Of a DNA stretch of 32,303 nucleotides, positions 6,652 to 18,000 are shown piece after piece; position 1 is the first letter of the stretch, and the number at the start of each line of letters is the position of its first letter. Source of the stretch: a virus; IMG/VR virus record IMGVR_UViG_3300010354_000331, positions 1 to 32,303 of that record; one strand, 5' to 3'. Made by a program: the position numbers and the translations under genes. Below the pieces are notes generated by a model. The model was not told where the DNA came from and did not search any database. It was given only the letters and a program-made list of their open reading frames with translations.

Positions 6652-7068
6652 ATGGCTAGAAGATCAGAGGATGAAATTCAACTCATTAGATCCTATAAAG
6701 ATCTTAATGTAGATTTTAGAAAAAATCCAATTACAAATGATATCTATGCTGTGAAAAATGAAAATGCAATTACACAAGCATTAAAAAATCTTGTACAAAC
6801 AAGATATGGTGAACGACTGATGCAACCAACGATAGGTTCTTCTCTTTATGATATGCTTTTTGAACCTCTTGATGTTTTTTCTGCGATTGATTTACAAACA
6901 AAAATTACTACTGTAATTAATAACTATGAAAATCGTATTGACTTAGATGATGTATCTGTTGCTGTAATAGAAAACGAAGATACTGTGGTGGTTAATGTAA
7001 CTTATAGAATTATTGGCGAACCGAAAATTATATCAAATCAGTTCATACTAGAAAGGCCAGCAAGTTAA
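6652..7068 (+). CDS. 25: Baseplate wedge subunit gp25
   Basis: The 138-residue length is close to T4 gp25 (132). The central ALKNLVQTRYGERLMQPTIG, then SSLYDMLFEPL and VINNYENRIDLDDVSV, matches the gp25/GPW family, where the RxGxR-F-P-x-x-G element and the E-x-R motif before the last strands are diagnostic. gp25 sits at the inner end of each wedge, linking the gp6-gp53 ring to the hub and initiating the sheath; relatives occur in all contractile injection systems. Its stop TAA (7066-7068) overlaps the gp6 ATG by one base, so gp25 and gp6 are translationally coupled. The start is the only Met near the N-terminus and follows a late promoter. Confidence 0.95.
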   Translation: MARRSEDEIQLIRSYKDLNVDFRKNPITNDIYAVKNENAITQALKNLVQTRYGERLMQPTIGSSLYDMLFEPLDVFSAIDLQTKITTVINNYENRIDLDDVSVAVIENEDTVVVNVTYRIIGEPKIISNQFILERPAS

Positions 7069-9035
7069 TGAAACCAACCAATTTAATAAACATAGACTTT
7101 GACGATATTAGAGAGTCAATTAAATCATATTTAAGAACTAGAAATGAGTTCACAGATTATGATTTTACTGGGTCTACTCTTTCGTATCTAATAGATGTAC
7201 TAGCATACAATACGTATTATAGTGCATTTAATGCCAATATGGCAATTAATGAACTATTTTTAGATAGTGCTTCGATAAGAGATAATGTAATTTCATTAGC
7301 TAAATCATTAAATTACACCCCAAGATCAATTTCTTCGGCTAAAGCATGTATTACACTAGCAGCTCAAACTGAAATTACTGTAGATGGAACATATCCATCT
7401 ACAGCTACTTTACAAAAAGGTGATGTTTCTGTTGGTAACGTTAATGGAGTTGCATATACTTTTGTTGTACTAGATGATAAGACAGTATCCGTTGATAAGT
7501 CCACAGGAATAGCTTTATTTGAAAGTTTAAAAGTATACGAAGGATCCTTATTATCCTATCAATATACCGTAAATAATAAACTTCAACAGCATTATATTAT
7601 TCCAAACGATAACGTAGATACTGATACATTAAAAGTTTATGTTAGACCAGATATTCAATCAACCACATATGATAGGTACAATCTAGTTTCAAACGTTACA
7701 GCGGTAGAAAGTATAGATAAAATATTTTTCTTAAATGAAGCAGATGATAGGAGATATGAAATTGTTTTTGGGGACGGAGTTGTTGGTAGAAAATTAGTTG
7801 ATAACGAAGTAATTTATATCGAATATGTGAAAACATCGGGTGCATCTGCAAACAACATAAACTCTATGGGTTATATTGGAAAAGTAATAGATTCAAATGA
7901 TAATCCAATTACAGATGTTACTTTAATTTTAACCGATAAGTCTCAATTGGGTGCATCTGCAGAATCACTTTCTTCAATAAAATTTAACGCTCCAAAATAT
8001 TATTCTGCACAGAACAGAGCCGTTACCTCTAACGATTTTGAAGCAATTATTAGAAACATATATCCAAATGCAAGGTATGTTAATGCGTTTGGAGGGGAAT
8101 TATTAAATCCTCCTCAATATGGAAAAGTAATAGTAACAATTAAAACAACTACTGGCAATAAATTAAATAATCTAACCAAAAAAGATATTATTGCAAAATT
8201 AAAGCCATACTCTATGGCATCCGTAGAAACTGTTATTACAGATCCTGAAGAAATTTTTATGAATTTAACTTTATATGTTTCTGCCACAACATTTAGAAGT
8301 GTATTGTCTGATGATGGAACTGGTGCTGTCAATCAAAATACTTCGGATGATATTAGAAAAAAAATTCTTGCGGCAATACAGGAGTATGGAAATAGAGAAG
8401 ATTTGGGTAATTTTGGAAAAACTTTATCCTTATCTCAATTGCAAAAAATTATACTTGATGCAGATCCAAACATACAAGATGTTCAATTTGGCGTAACACC
8501 TTATAAAGTTATTGCATATGAAAATTTAACCACACCAAAATCTTGGGATATTAATTTTAATGTTAAATTGGATTGTGCTTGCGATTCAGCTACTGGGGAA
8601 ACAGTTAGATCATCTAAATTTTACACTCCAGGTGTCACCCAACCACAATTCTTGGAAGATGATGGTGCTGGAAAATTGATTAGTTATTACATAGATAATA
8701 ATAAAAAAATCATCACAAATAAAGAGGCAGGAACATATGACTGCGATACTGGCAAAGTAAAAGTTGGACCACTAACAACAATTAATGGTCCTGATGGTGA
8801 TGGAGACCCACCACTAATTGCTATATCAATAAAACCAAAAAATCCTGCAACAACTCCTGCACCTCCTGGTTCAATTCTTACTATTCCAGTTCCAACTATT
8901 AATATTGGAGATGGAATACCCGAATCTGGTCCAGGAGGCAGTGCTGGAGATCCTAGCACATTTAATCCAACTCCATCTACATTCACCTTTACAAGTCCAG
9001 TAGCAACTCCTGGCGCTGGATCTTGCTTCTCATAA
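7068..9035 (+). CDS. 6: Baseplate wedge subunit gp6
   Basis: 655 residues, essentially the size of T4 gp6 (660). The N-terminus matches the T4 signature: EFTDYDFTGSTLSYLIDVLA then YNTYYSAFNANMAINE, and SIRDNVISLAKSLNYTPRS. The middle has the baseplate J-like fold (VESIDKIFFLNEADDRRYEI, VFGDGVVGRKL, then AVTSNDFEAIIRNIYPNARY). gp6 dimers form the continuous ring that holds the six wedges together. An unusual Pro/Gly/Ser/Thr-rich tail of about 80 residues (about 575-655, with PATTPAPPG, IPESGPGGSAG and TPGAGSCFS) follows the conserved region and may be flexible or specific to cyanophages. The opposite-strand frame under this tail is a shadow. Confidence 0.95.
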   Translation: MKPTNLINIDFDDIRESIKSYLRTRNEFTDYDFTGSTLSYLIDVLAYNTYYSAFNANMAINELFLDSASIRDNVISLAKSLNYTPRSISSAKACITLAAQTEITVDGTYPSTATLQKGDVSVGNVNGVAYTFVVLDDKTVSVDKSTGIALFESLKVYEGSLLSYQYTVNNKLQQHYIIPNDNVDTDTLKVYVRPDIQSTTYDRYNLVSNVTAVESIDKIFFLNEADDRRYEIVFGDGVVGRKLVDNEVIYIEYVKTSGASANNINSMGYIGKVIDSNDNPITDVTLILTDKSQLGASAESLSSIKFNAPKYYSAQNRAVTSNDFEAIIRNIYPNARYVNAFGGELLNPPQYGKVIVTIKTTTGNKLNNLTKKDIIAKLKPYSMASVETVITDPEEIFMNLTLYVSATTFRSVLSDDGTGAVNQNTSDDIRKKILAAIQEYGNREDLGNFGKTLSLSQLQKIILDADPNIQDVQFGVTPYKVIAYENLTTPKSWDINFNVKLDCACDSATGETVRSSKFYTPGVTQPQFLEDDGAGKLISYYIDNNKKIITNKEAGTYDCDTGKVKVGPLTTINGPDGDGDPPLIAISIKPKNPATTPAPPGSILTIPVPTINIGDGIPESGPGGSAGDPSTFNPTPSTFTFTSPVATPGAGSCFS

Positions 9036-9040
9036 GTCTG

Positions 9041-9047
9041 TTAAATA
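9041..9047 (+). promoter_or_regulatory. Possible late promoter, TTAAATA
   Basis: TTAAATA lies in the 34-base gap between gp6 and the giant gp7, 22 bases before the start. It is one base from the CTAAATA form and at the expected place, but weaker than the elements before gp25 and after gp7. GAGAG (9055-9059) may be the ribosome site. Confidence 0.4.
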
Positions 9048-9069
9048 GTAAAAAGAGAGTTAATAAAAA

Positions 9070-12000
9070 ATGCAAAACGCATCAGTATCACTTTCGGTTT
9101 TAAATCAATTACCTGATTTTATTAAGGATAGTAGCCCACTTTTTGAGCAATTTTTATCTTACTATTATAAGTCCCAGGAAAGAGTTGCTGGACCTATAGG
9201 TATAGTAAATAATTTAGCAAATTATTTTGATTTATCAAAATATGATTTAACCAAATTGGATGGTTCTACTTCACTGATATCCAATATTTCTAGTGATACT
9301 GTCAATATTGAAGTAGAGACTACAGATGGTTTTGTAGATAGAGACGGAACAATTTTAATAAATGATGAAATAATTTATTATGAAGAGACAAAAAAATCTC
9401 CATCTATCATTTTGTCGGCAGGACTTTCATATTTAGAATTTCGTAAAAAAATTGTAGAAACTTTTAATCCATATTTATTATTTGACGGTAATGAGACAGA
9501 ATTTGATCTAGTACTTAATAATATACCACTATTTCCAGAATCAGCACAACATTTAATTGTAAAAATTTATGGTGAGTATTTAAGACCAGGTATCGATTAT
9601 ACTATTTTTGGGGATAAAATTATCTTTACTAATCCTCCTAGACCATATGATCCTATAAATTTATCTGATACTATTAATGATATAAGTATTGAATATTTAA
9701 AAGGATACAACTCGAAAGAAATTGATATTTTAGATCCAATTACTCCAGGAACAAATAATGAATTAATTTATAAGTTAAAGAGAAATAATATATCGTACTT
9801 TCCTTCAAATACAGTACTTACAATTTGTGTAGTGGATGGCAATTTACTTTTACCATTTGAGGATTTTAGTATTTTTGAAGATTATATTATTTTTAAAACC
9901 GTTCCTCAAGATAGCATTTATGTTGGATATATAAAAACGACTCCAATTTCAATTGGATCTGGAGCTCAAGCATTTTCTGTTGTAAATGATGATTCTGAAG
10001 TTGAAAGAATCATAGTTAAAACTGGTGGATCTGGTTATACATTAGAAAATGCACCTAAAGTATCAGTTGTATCGGAAAATGGTCAATATGCAACAGCAAA
10101 ATCTTTAGTTGGCGGATTAAAATCAATTACTTTATTAGATGGTGGAACTGGATATTCTTCAGAAAATCCACCATTAGTAGTTATTTCAGAACCAGAAACT
10201 TTGGGAAGCACTGCTGCCAGAGCAGTTGCGGAAGTTAATAATTCTGGGCAAGTATCTTCCTTAAGTTTGGTAAATAGTGGATCTGGATATGTTGATGTTC
10301 CAAGAATTTCATTTATAAACCCAACTGGAGCAGAAGTTTCTAATGTAGTTGTATCTTCAGGTGGAATAATTCAGAGTATTGATGTTATTTCACCTGGATT
10401 TGGATATTCAAATCCACCAAAAATTTATATTGATCCACCACTAACTAGTGTTGGTATACAAGCAGTTGCCGAGTCTGTTTTGAATGATAAAGGTCAGGTA
10501 GTTGATGTCAATATAATTGTTGCTGGAACAGGATATGATGTTAATAATCCACCAAGAGTAAAAGTTATACAACCAACTGGAGCACAAATTTTAGATGTTT
10601 TAGTTGATGATTCTGGTAGAGTCATTTCAATTGAATTATTGGATGGTGGATTTGGATACACTGATGTTCCCAGCGTTTATATTGTAGACGATAGAAAAGA
10701 TAATCTTGGAAATTATATTGGTGGAACAGGAGCAAAGGCAGTAGCTTCAGTATTTAATGGTGAAATTATTGATATCAATATTCTAAATTTTGGTGAGGGA
10801 TATTCTCCTGAGAATCCACCAAAGGTGTATATTTCATCAACAACTCAAGCAAAAGCATCTAGTGAAATTGGTAAAGATGAAGTTACTGGATTTGAAATCG
10901 TTAATCCTGGAAAAGATTATGTCAAATCACAATTTGTTGGTTGCGCTAGGGGAGTCAGTGGGTTACTAGATTACGATTCAAAAAATAATATTATTTTTAA
11001 AGATGAATCTAATTCTATAGCAACTAGTCATTACTCTGGTTCTACTGTAACTAGTATTGATAGTGTTTTTATGTCAAAATTTGTGGACAAAATAACTAAT
11101 CAATATTTACCAGGTCTTCCAGAATTAGATAAAAAGACTTTGAATATTTCAAATATAAGAAATACGATTAAAGACTTTTATGCATCTAAAGGAACTGTAT
11201 ATTCTTTAAAATATTTGTTCAAATTATTATATGGTGCAAATATTGATGTTACTTATCCAAAAGATCAAATTATCAAACCTTCTGCTGCAACATGGGCGGT
11301 AGATACAGTTTTAAGATGTAAACTGATTTCTGGAAATCCTTTATATTTAAAAGATTCTTTAATAGAACAATTACAAGATCCTGTAGATCAAAACGTTACG
11401 TATTCTTCTGCATTAGTTGAAAACTATACAGCAATACAAACTGCAACATATGATGTATATGAGTTAATTCTTTCTGAAGAGACTATTCAAGGTAAATTTG
11501 TGATTCCATATTCAACTAAATTGATTCAGGGAATTGTTGATGATACTTTAATTATAGATGTTGATTCTACTATTGGATGGCCAGAAAGAAATGGTGAAAT
11601 AGTTGTTGGTTCTGAAATCATTCGTTATAAGGAAAAGACTTTAACCCAGTTTATTGAGTGTACCAGAGGTCTTAATGAAACTACTGCTTCTACATGGGAT
11701 GCAGGAACTGTCGTAACGTCAAATTTTTATATTTATGCAAATAAAGGAACCGAAAGAGAAGTAGTTCTATCAATTTTAGGTATAGTTGATGCAAATCAAA
11801 CTTCTTTAATAGATGATGGAAGTTATTATTTAACTGGAGATAAATTATCAATTGCAAAATTAGGAGCTGCTGATGATAGTAAATTAGTTACTAGTTGGTT
11901 GTATAATGTTAAAAAACTACTAACAGTACAAAGTATTACTTTTGGAGGTCTTAATAATCAAACAGCAACTGTTACTTGTGGTGATCCACATGGACTCTTG

Positions 12001-15000
12001 GTTGGTGACCAAGTGACAGTTTATGGTGCTAACCCAATTATCTTTAATGGAACATTTTTAGTAACTTCCAGAGAAAGTGACTTGGTATTTAAGTATAATT
12101 TACCACAACCAGCAACATTAAATCCTCAAGGAAATATTTTAATCTCTATCGATCTTAATACAGGAAAAAGCGATTCTCAAGTAATTAATAATTCAATTTC
12201 AAAATTTCCAACAAATATACAAAATTCATTTTTAAGTGCAAATCATGTGTATGTTGCAACATCTGGAATACCAAATTATAAAGTTGGTCCATTTTTGGGA
12301 ACAGCCCTTCTTCCAGGAAATCAAAGAAAATTATATAAATTTCCAAGAATACCAAATACAATTTCTCTAAAAACAAATACTATTCCAGGTTCAATTGGTA
12401 GTTTTGTTAATGGTGTATCTATATGGAATTATAAATCAACAGAATTACTACCATATGGTCCTGTTACAAATGTAAATGTTGTTAGTGGTGGATCTGGATA
12501 TGATGCAGCAGTGCCGCCAGTTTTAACATTTAATGGTGGAGGTGGTAGTGGAGCTGCTGCAGGAGTAGTAGTAAATGGATCTGTAGTTGAAATTGAAGTG
12601 TTGACTGGAGGACAAGGATATACATCTTCTCCCTTAGTATCAATTTATGGATCTTCTGGAATAGGAGCATCTGCTACTGCAGTTATAACAAATGGTGTAG
12701 TTACAAAAATTTTAGTTAATTCTCCTGGTACAGGATATACATCAGAACCAACAATCACAATTACTGGTGGAGGGGGTACAGGAGCAACAGCTAAAGCAAT
12801 TGTTAGAGGTCCAGTACAAGATGTAGTCATCTTAAATTCGGGAACAAGTTATACAAGTTCACCTAATGTTAAACTAAGTAGTGGAGAAGGTGCAGCTGCA
12901 CAAGCTTATGTTAGTAATGGAAGAATAACCTCAATTGCAATTATTTCGGCAGGATCTGGATATACAACTGCACCTAGAGTTGTTATAACTGGAGATGGTT
13001 TTGGTGCTATAGCAAAAGCAACCATTTCGTCTGAAGGAGTAGATTCTGGAAGAGTTATTAGCGTACAAATTTTAAATAAAGGTATTGGATATAAGCAAGG
13101 TACAACTCAAATAAGATTAGAATCTATTGGGGAATCTGCTGAATTTGAGGCTGAAATTTTTGAATGGACATATAACTTAAGCACGCAAACAAATTTCGAT
13201 TATGCAAACGGAGCTATTTTTGTTGGGTATAATTCCCAATATGGTGGAGAATATGGACATATTTCTAATCCAAAACAATTAAGGTATGTTTTAGGAGATA
13301 ATTTAGACTTACAAAATGGAGAACTCGTGGAGAGATCTTCTGTAACACACTCTCCTATTTTAGGTTGGGCATATGATGGAAATCCCATCTATGGTCCATA
13401 TGGATTAAGTGATCCCACTTTACTTTCTAGTTCTATAGTTCCCATTAGAAGTGGTTATCGTTTAAAAACTAATTTAGTATATGATGAAAATACTAACCCA
13501 GTTCCCATAAGAATTGAAGGACCTCCTCTAACAACTTATCCAGCAGGAACTTTTATTGAAGATTATGAGTATGTTTTCAATAGTTCTGCTGTATATTTAG
13601 ATGAATATAATGGAAGATTCTGCAAAACGCCAGATTTTCCTGATGGAGTTTACGCTTATTTTGTGACCTTAGATTTGGCAGGAGAACCAGAGTTTCCCTA
13701 TATTATAGGCCCAAGATATTATTCGGATCCAGAAAAATGGAACTTAACGCAATTTGCAACTCAATCTTATATTCCTTCTGGAGTAGTTAGATATAGAACT
13801 CCGTTTGAAAATGTAGATATTGATATAGAGAGAACTCCAAATCAAACAACAAACGCATTAACTTTAGAAAATGGTGATTTATTACTATTTGATATTGAAG
13901 ATGAAAATAAAGATGGTTCTATTTCTCAAGATGAAATTGATGATCCAAATGTAATGTTTGAAGAGCAGCAACTAGAAGTTTTTGATTATTTTCCAAAAGT
14001 TGATATTTCTTCAAAAGTTGATATTGAGGTGGAAACTACTACCAAATTTGAAGACGCAAAAATTACAGGATTTACAATTGAGAATAGTGGGCAAAATTAT
14101 CAAGTTGGAGATAGATTAATTTTTGATGATACTGGTACTGAAGGATACGGAGCATCTGCAAGAATATCTGAAATTAAAGGTAAAGATATCACTTCACTTA
14201 CATATGAATATAATTCAACGCTTGATGTATTTAAAGGAGTATTACAAACAACTGAACCCCATGATTTATTAGTTGGAGATCAAGTTACTATTACTACAAT
14301 TCCTTCTATGGAACCAAGTAGTAAGACTATCAAAGTTCTTGCAGTTTCTGGATTGGAAAAAATTACTGTAATTGACGAAGGAATTGGTTATGATCCAGAA
14401 AATTTACCACAAATTGATATTGAATCAAATAGTGGATCTGATGCAAAAATAACTCCAGTTATTTCTAACACTGGTATATTATCCGATTTCACCATTCAAA
14501 ATTCTGGTGCTGGGTATGAGGAAGAACCAGTTATTAGAATTGAACATCCACAAACTAAAAAGAAAGCAGATTATTTTTACACTGAAATTAGTGATCAAAA
14601 TTATAAAATTGTTGCTAAAAATTCAATAGTTGCAGATGATAAATCCTTTTATGTTGTTGGAGAGTTGGTTGACATTAGTTCCGAAACTGGTGGAACTCAA
14701 TTATCAAATAAAGGATTTATTGCAAAATATAATACTGATGGTGTTCAAATTTATGGAAAAGTTATAAATTCACCTTTACCAACATCTTCAACATCTAGAC
14801 TTGAAATTGTTTCTGCGTGCAAAAATTCATCAAACGTTTATGTAGTCGGAAGAACATATCCAAATATTTCCTTAAATGCTGCATTTAACCCAGATGTTTT
14901 TATTGCTAGATTTGTAGAATCTGAAACTGGATCAACATCAACTTTAAGTTGGAAGGCCGATCTTTCAGGAATAAGCGGAATCACTAGAGCAGATGTAGTT

Positions 15001-18000
15001 ACAGATATTGCATGTCTTAATGATAATATTATTGTTGTTGGATACACAAATACAAATACTACAAGTGTTCAAGATGGTTTTATAATTTTATTAAATTCTT
15101 CGGGTGAAGTTCTAGCTAAAAGAAAAATAACATCTACAGGAAATGCCGAAAAACTTTATCAAGTTAAAGTTGATAGTACTGGAAATATTTTTGTTATTGG
15201 AACTGTTAATGATACAAACATATTAGTTGGTAAATTAGTTATCCAATCTAATAGAATTTTAGTATCAAATATATACCAATATTCTTATAGTGGTTATAGA
15301 TTTGAAGACGTATCGTTTGTAATTGATGAATATGATCAATTGTATATTACTTCTGCTCCAGTAGTTGTGAGTAGTGGATTGAAAGATAAGATTCAATTAC
15401 TAAGATTATCAAATAATGGAGATATTTTAGTAAATAAATTTACAACAGTAGATACTAACATTCCTCTTGTTCCATCAAAATGCTCTATAGATCCATTTAA
15501 TGAAATATCAGTTGGTTACACTTTAACCAATTCAAACTCAACATTAAGTATTGGGGCGTTAAAATATCGTTATGATGGATCTATTTTAAAATCTTCTCAA
15601 GTTGCAGATTCTTCCATTACAAGAGGTTATACACTAGTTTCTTGTTTAGCAGATACATCAGGAGATCCAATATTAATTGGTAATGTAGAGCAAAATAGAA
15701 CACAATTTTTATTTAATGCTGAAAATGGATTGGTAGATGCTACTGGAAGATCTTCATCTTTGGTTTCTTCTGGAAGTGCTACTACAACTACAGATTTTAA
15801 ATTTGGAACTAATGCGTTTACTATACCTCTTCTTGGTAGATTAAGATCTACCACGTCCATCACAAATACATCTTGGACTCTTGAGGGATGGTTAAAATAT
15901 GATTCAATCCCAACATCAAAAATACCACATATAATAACAGTAACTGATGGATTAGATTCAATATTAGTTCAAATTCAAGGATCTTCTTCAACTCCTTCTA
16001 CTTATGGGAAAATTAGATGCGAAATAAATGGAGTAGCTGGATCTTGGAGCACATTATCAGATGTATTAACTTTATCAAATGGACAGTACGTTCACATAGC
16101 ACTCACTAAAAAAGTTGTAAGTAATGTTAGTACTTATACTATTTTCGTTAATGGTATTCAGTATGTACAACAAACAAGTTCGGCAAATATAGACCCAGCT
16201 CAAATTGATTTTGGTAATACGACGGGATCATTTTCCCATCCGATGAAGTTAGATGACATTAGATTAAGTAATTACTTAGTTTATACCTCAACATATACAC
16301 CACCCACATCTGCCCACTCAATTGTTAATTATGGAACTGCATCTGGTGATAGTATTCAGACTGCATATCCAAGCAGAACTTTCGCATTTAAAACTGATAA
16401 GAATGTAGATGCTGAAAGAACTGGAAATATATCATTAACGCAGAATAATTTAACATTAAATAGATCTTTGTATAATGTAGATTTATTGCAAACTGTCACT
16501 GGTTTAACTTCATCAACATATACTTTAGCGAGTGAAGGTGTCCAAATTTTAGATTTTAGTTATTCTGCAGCTACGGCAACGACGATTAATACTCAAAATT
16601 TTGTCAATTCTAAAGATACTTGGTCATCTAGAACTGCTACTGTTCCTACAATAGGTGGTAGAAAAGTCAAATTATCAACAAAGACTTTAGATAAATTTTT
16701 CTTTAATTATTTTAATGTTTCTAAGGCAGATAATGTTACAGAGTTAACAATAAATCAAAGTTTTGATTATAATATTGGATCTACACTTTATCAATATAAT
16801 TCACTTAATGCAATTATCGCAAGTGCAAAGATTGTTGGTAAGGATTTGGAGAATAACAAACTAACAATTTCAGATAAGACTGATACATTTGTTTTAAATA
16901 GTGGTTATTTAGGATCTTCTGATGGTGTTTTAAATGAAATTTCACCATACACCTTTGCTAACGTTGTTAATGTTGTTTTAGGAACATTTTCTCTTCAAAT
17001 ACCAGTTGAGTTATCAGCAGAATTCAAAAGTTATTCGGATGATGATTATTTAATTAGGATTGATGCAACTTCTTCTGGGTCACCATATGTTGTTGGATCT
17101 GTTGTTACAATTAATTCCAATCAAATTTCATTTACATCAAATAAACAACAAGCACAAATAACAGGATTAACAGGAGTGTCTCAAATTAGTGTAATAACTA
17201 ATTTGAAAAAAATATTAAAAATTAACAGTACATCTCAAACAGATTTAGTTTTCATTAGAACTAATGTATCACATTACTTAGATGAGTCTAGTATTATCTA
17301 TGGAGATCCAGAACCAGTATATACTAATTTGCTTGGTACTTTATCTATAGATAAAATTATTTCTAAGAGAGAATTTTTGTTAAAACTAAGAAGTATACCG
17401 TCTTCTTCAATTTCAACACAAGTTATCACTCTATTTGTAAAAACACCAATATTTAAATTTATTTACGGTCAGCAATATACATTTGATACTGCACATCCAT
17501 CTATGCAAGGACATTACTTGTCTTTCTATAGAGATAATTTATATAAAATTGAGTATACTTTTAAAAATATTATTAGAAAGGGTACACCTGGATTTGATGA
17601 GCCTGGAAATTCACCATTCATTTCATTTAAAATTACTGACGATTCTGCAAACATCAGTTATTATGCAGATCCTGCAGATTTGTCTGAGGATGGTCCAGTA
17701 ACAAATTTATCATATATCGATATTTTACCAAGTCCTTATATTGGAACATTTACAATTACAGATTTGCAAGGTGGATCTGTAACACAAGGTCCAGATAAAT
17801 TTAAATTTATAATGTCGTTTGAACCAGAAAAAGTTGCAAATGTTTTAACAACTTCTTATTCCACATCATCACCAAAAGCAGTTGGTCCAATTTCAAAAAT
17901 TAGATTGATTAATGGAGGTGGATTCTATAAAAAAGTTCCTGTTATTACTGACATACAATCATCTCGTAAAATTGAAAGAGTGAATATTGTTGAACCTGGA

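Noticed and set aside
8687-8986. Opposite-strand open frame of 99 codons under the gp6 tail
   Set aside because: It arises from the Pro/Gly-rich codons of gp6. There is no independent support.
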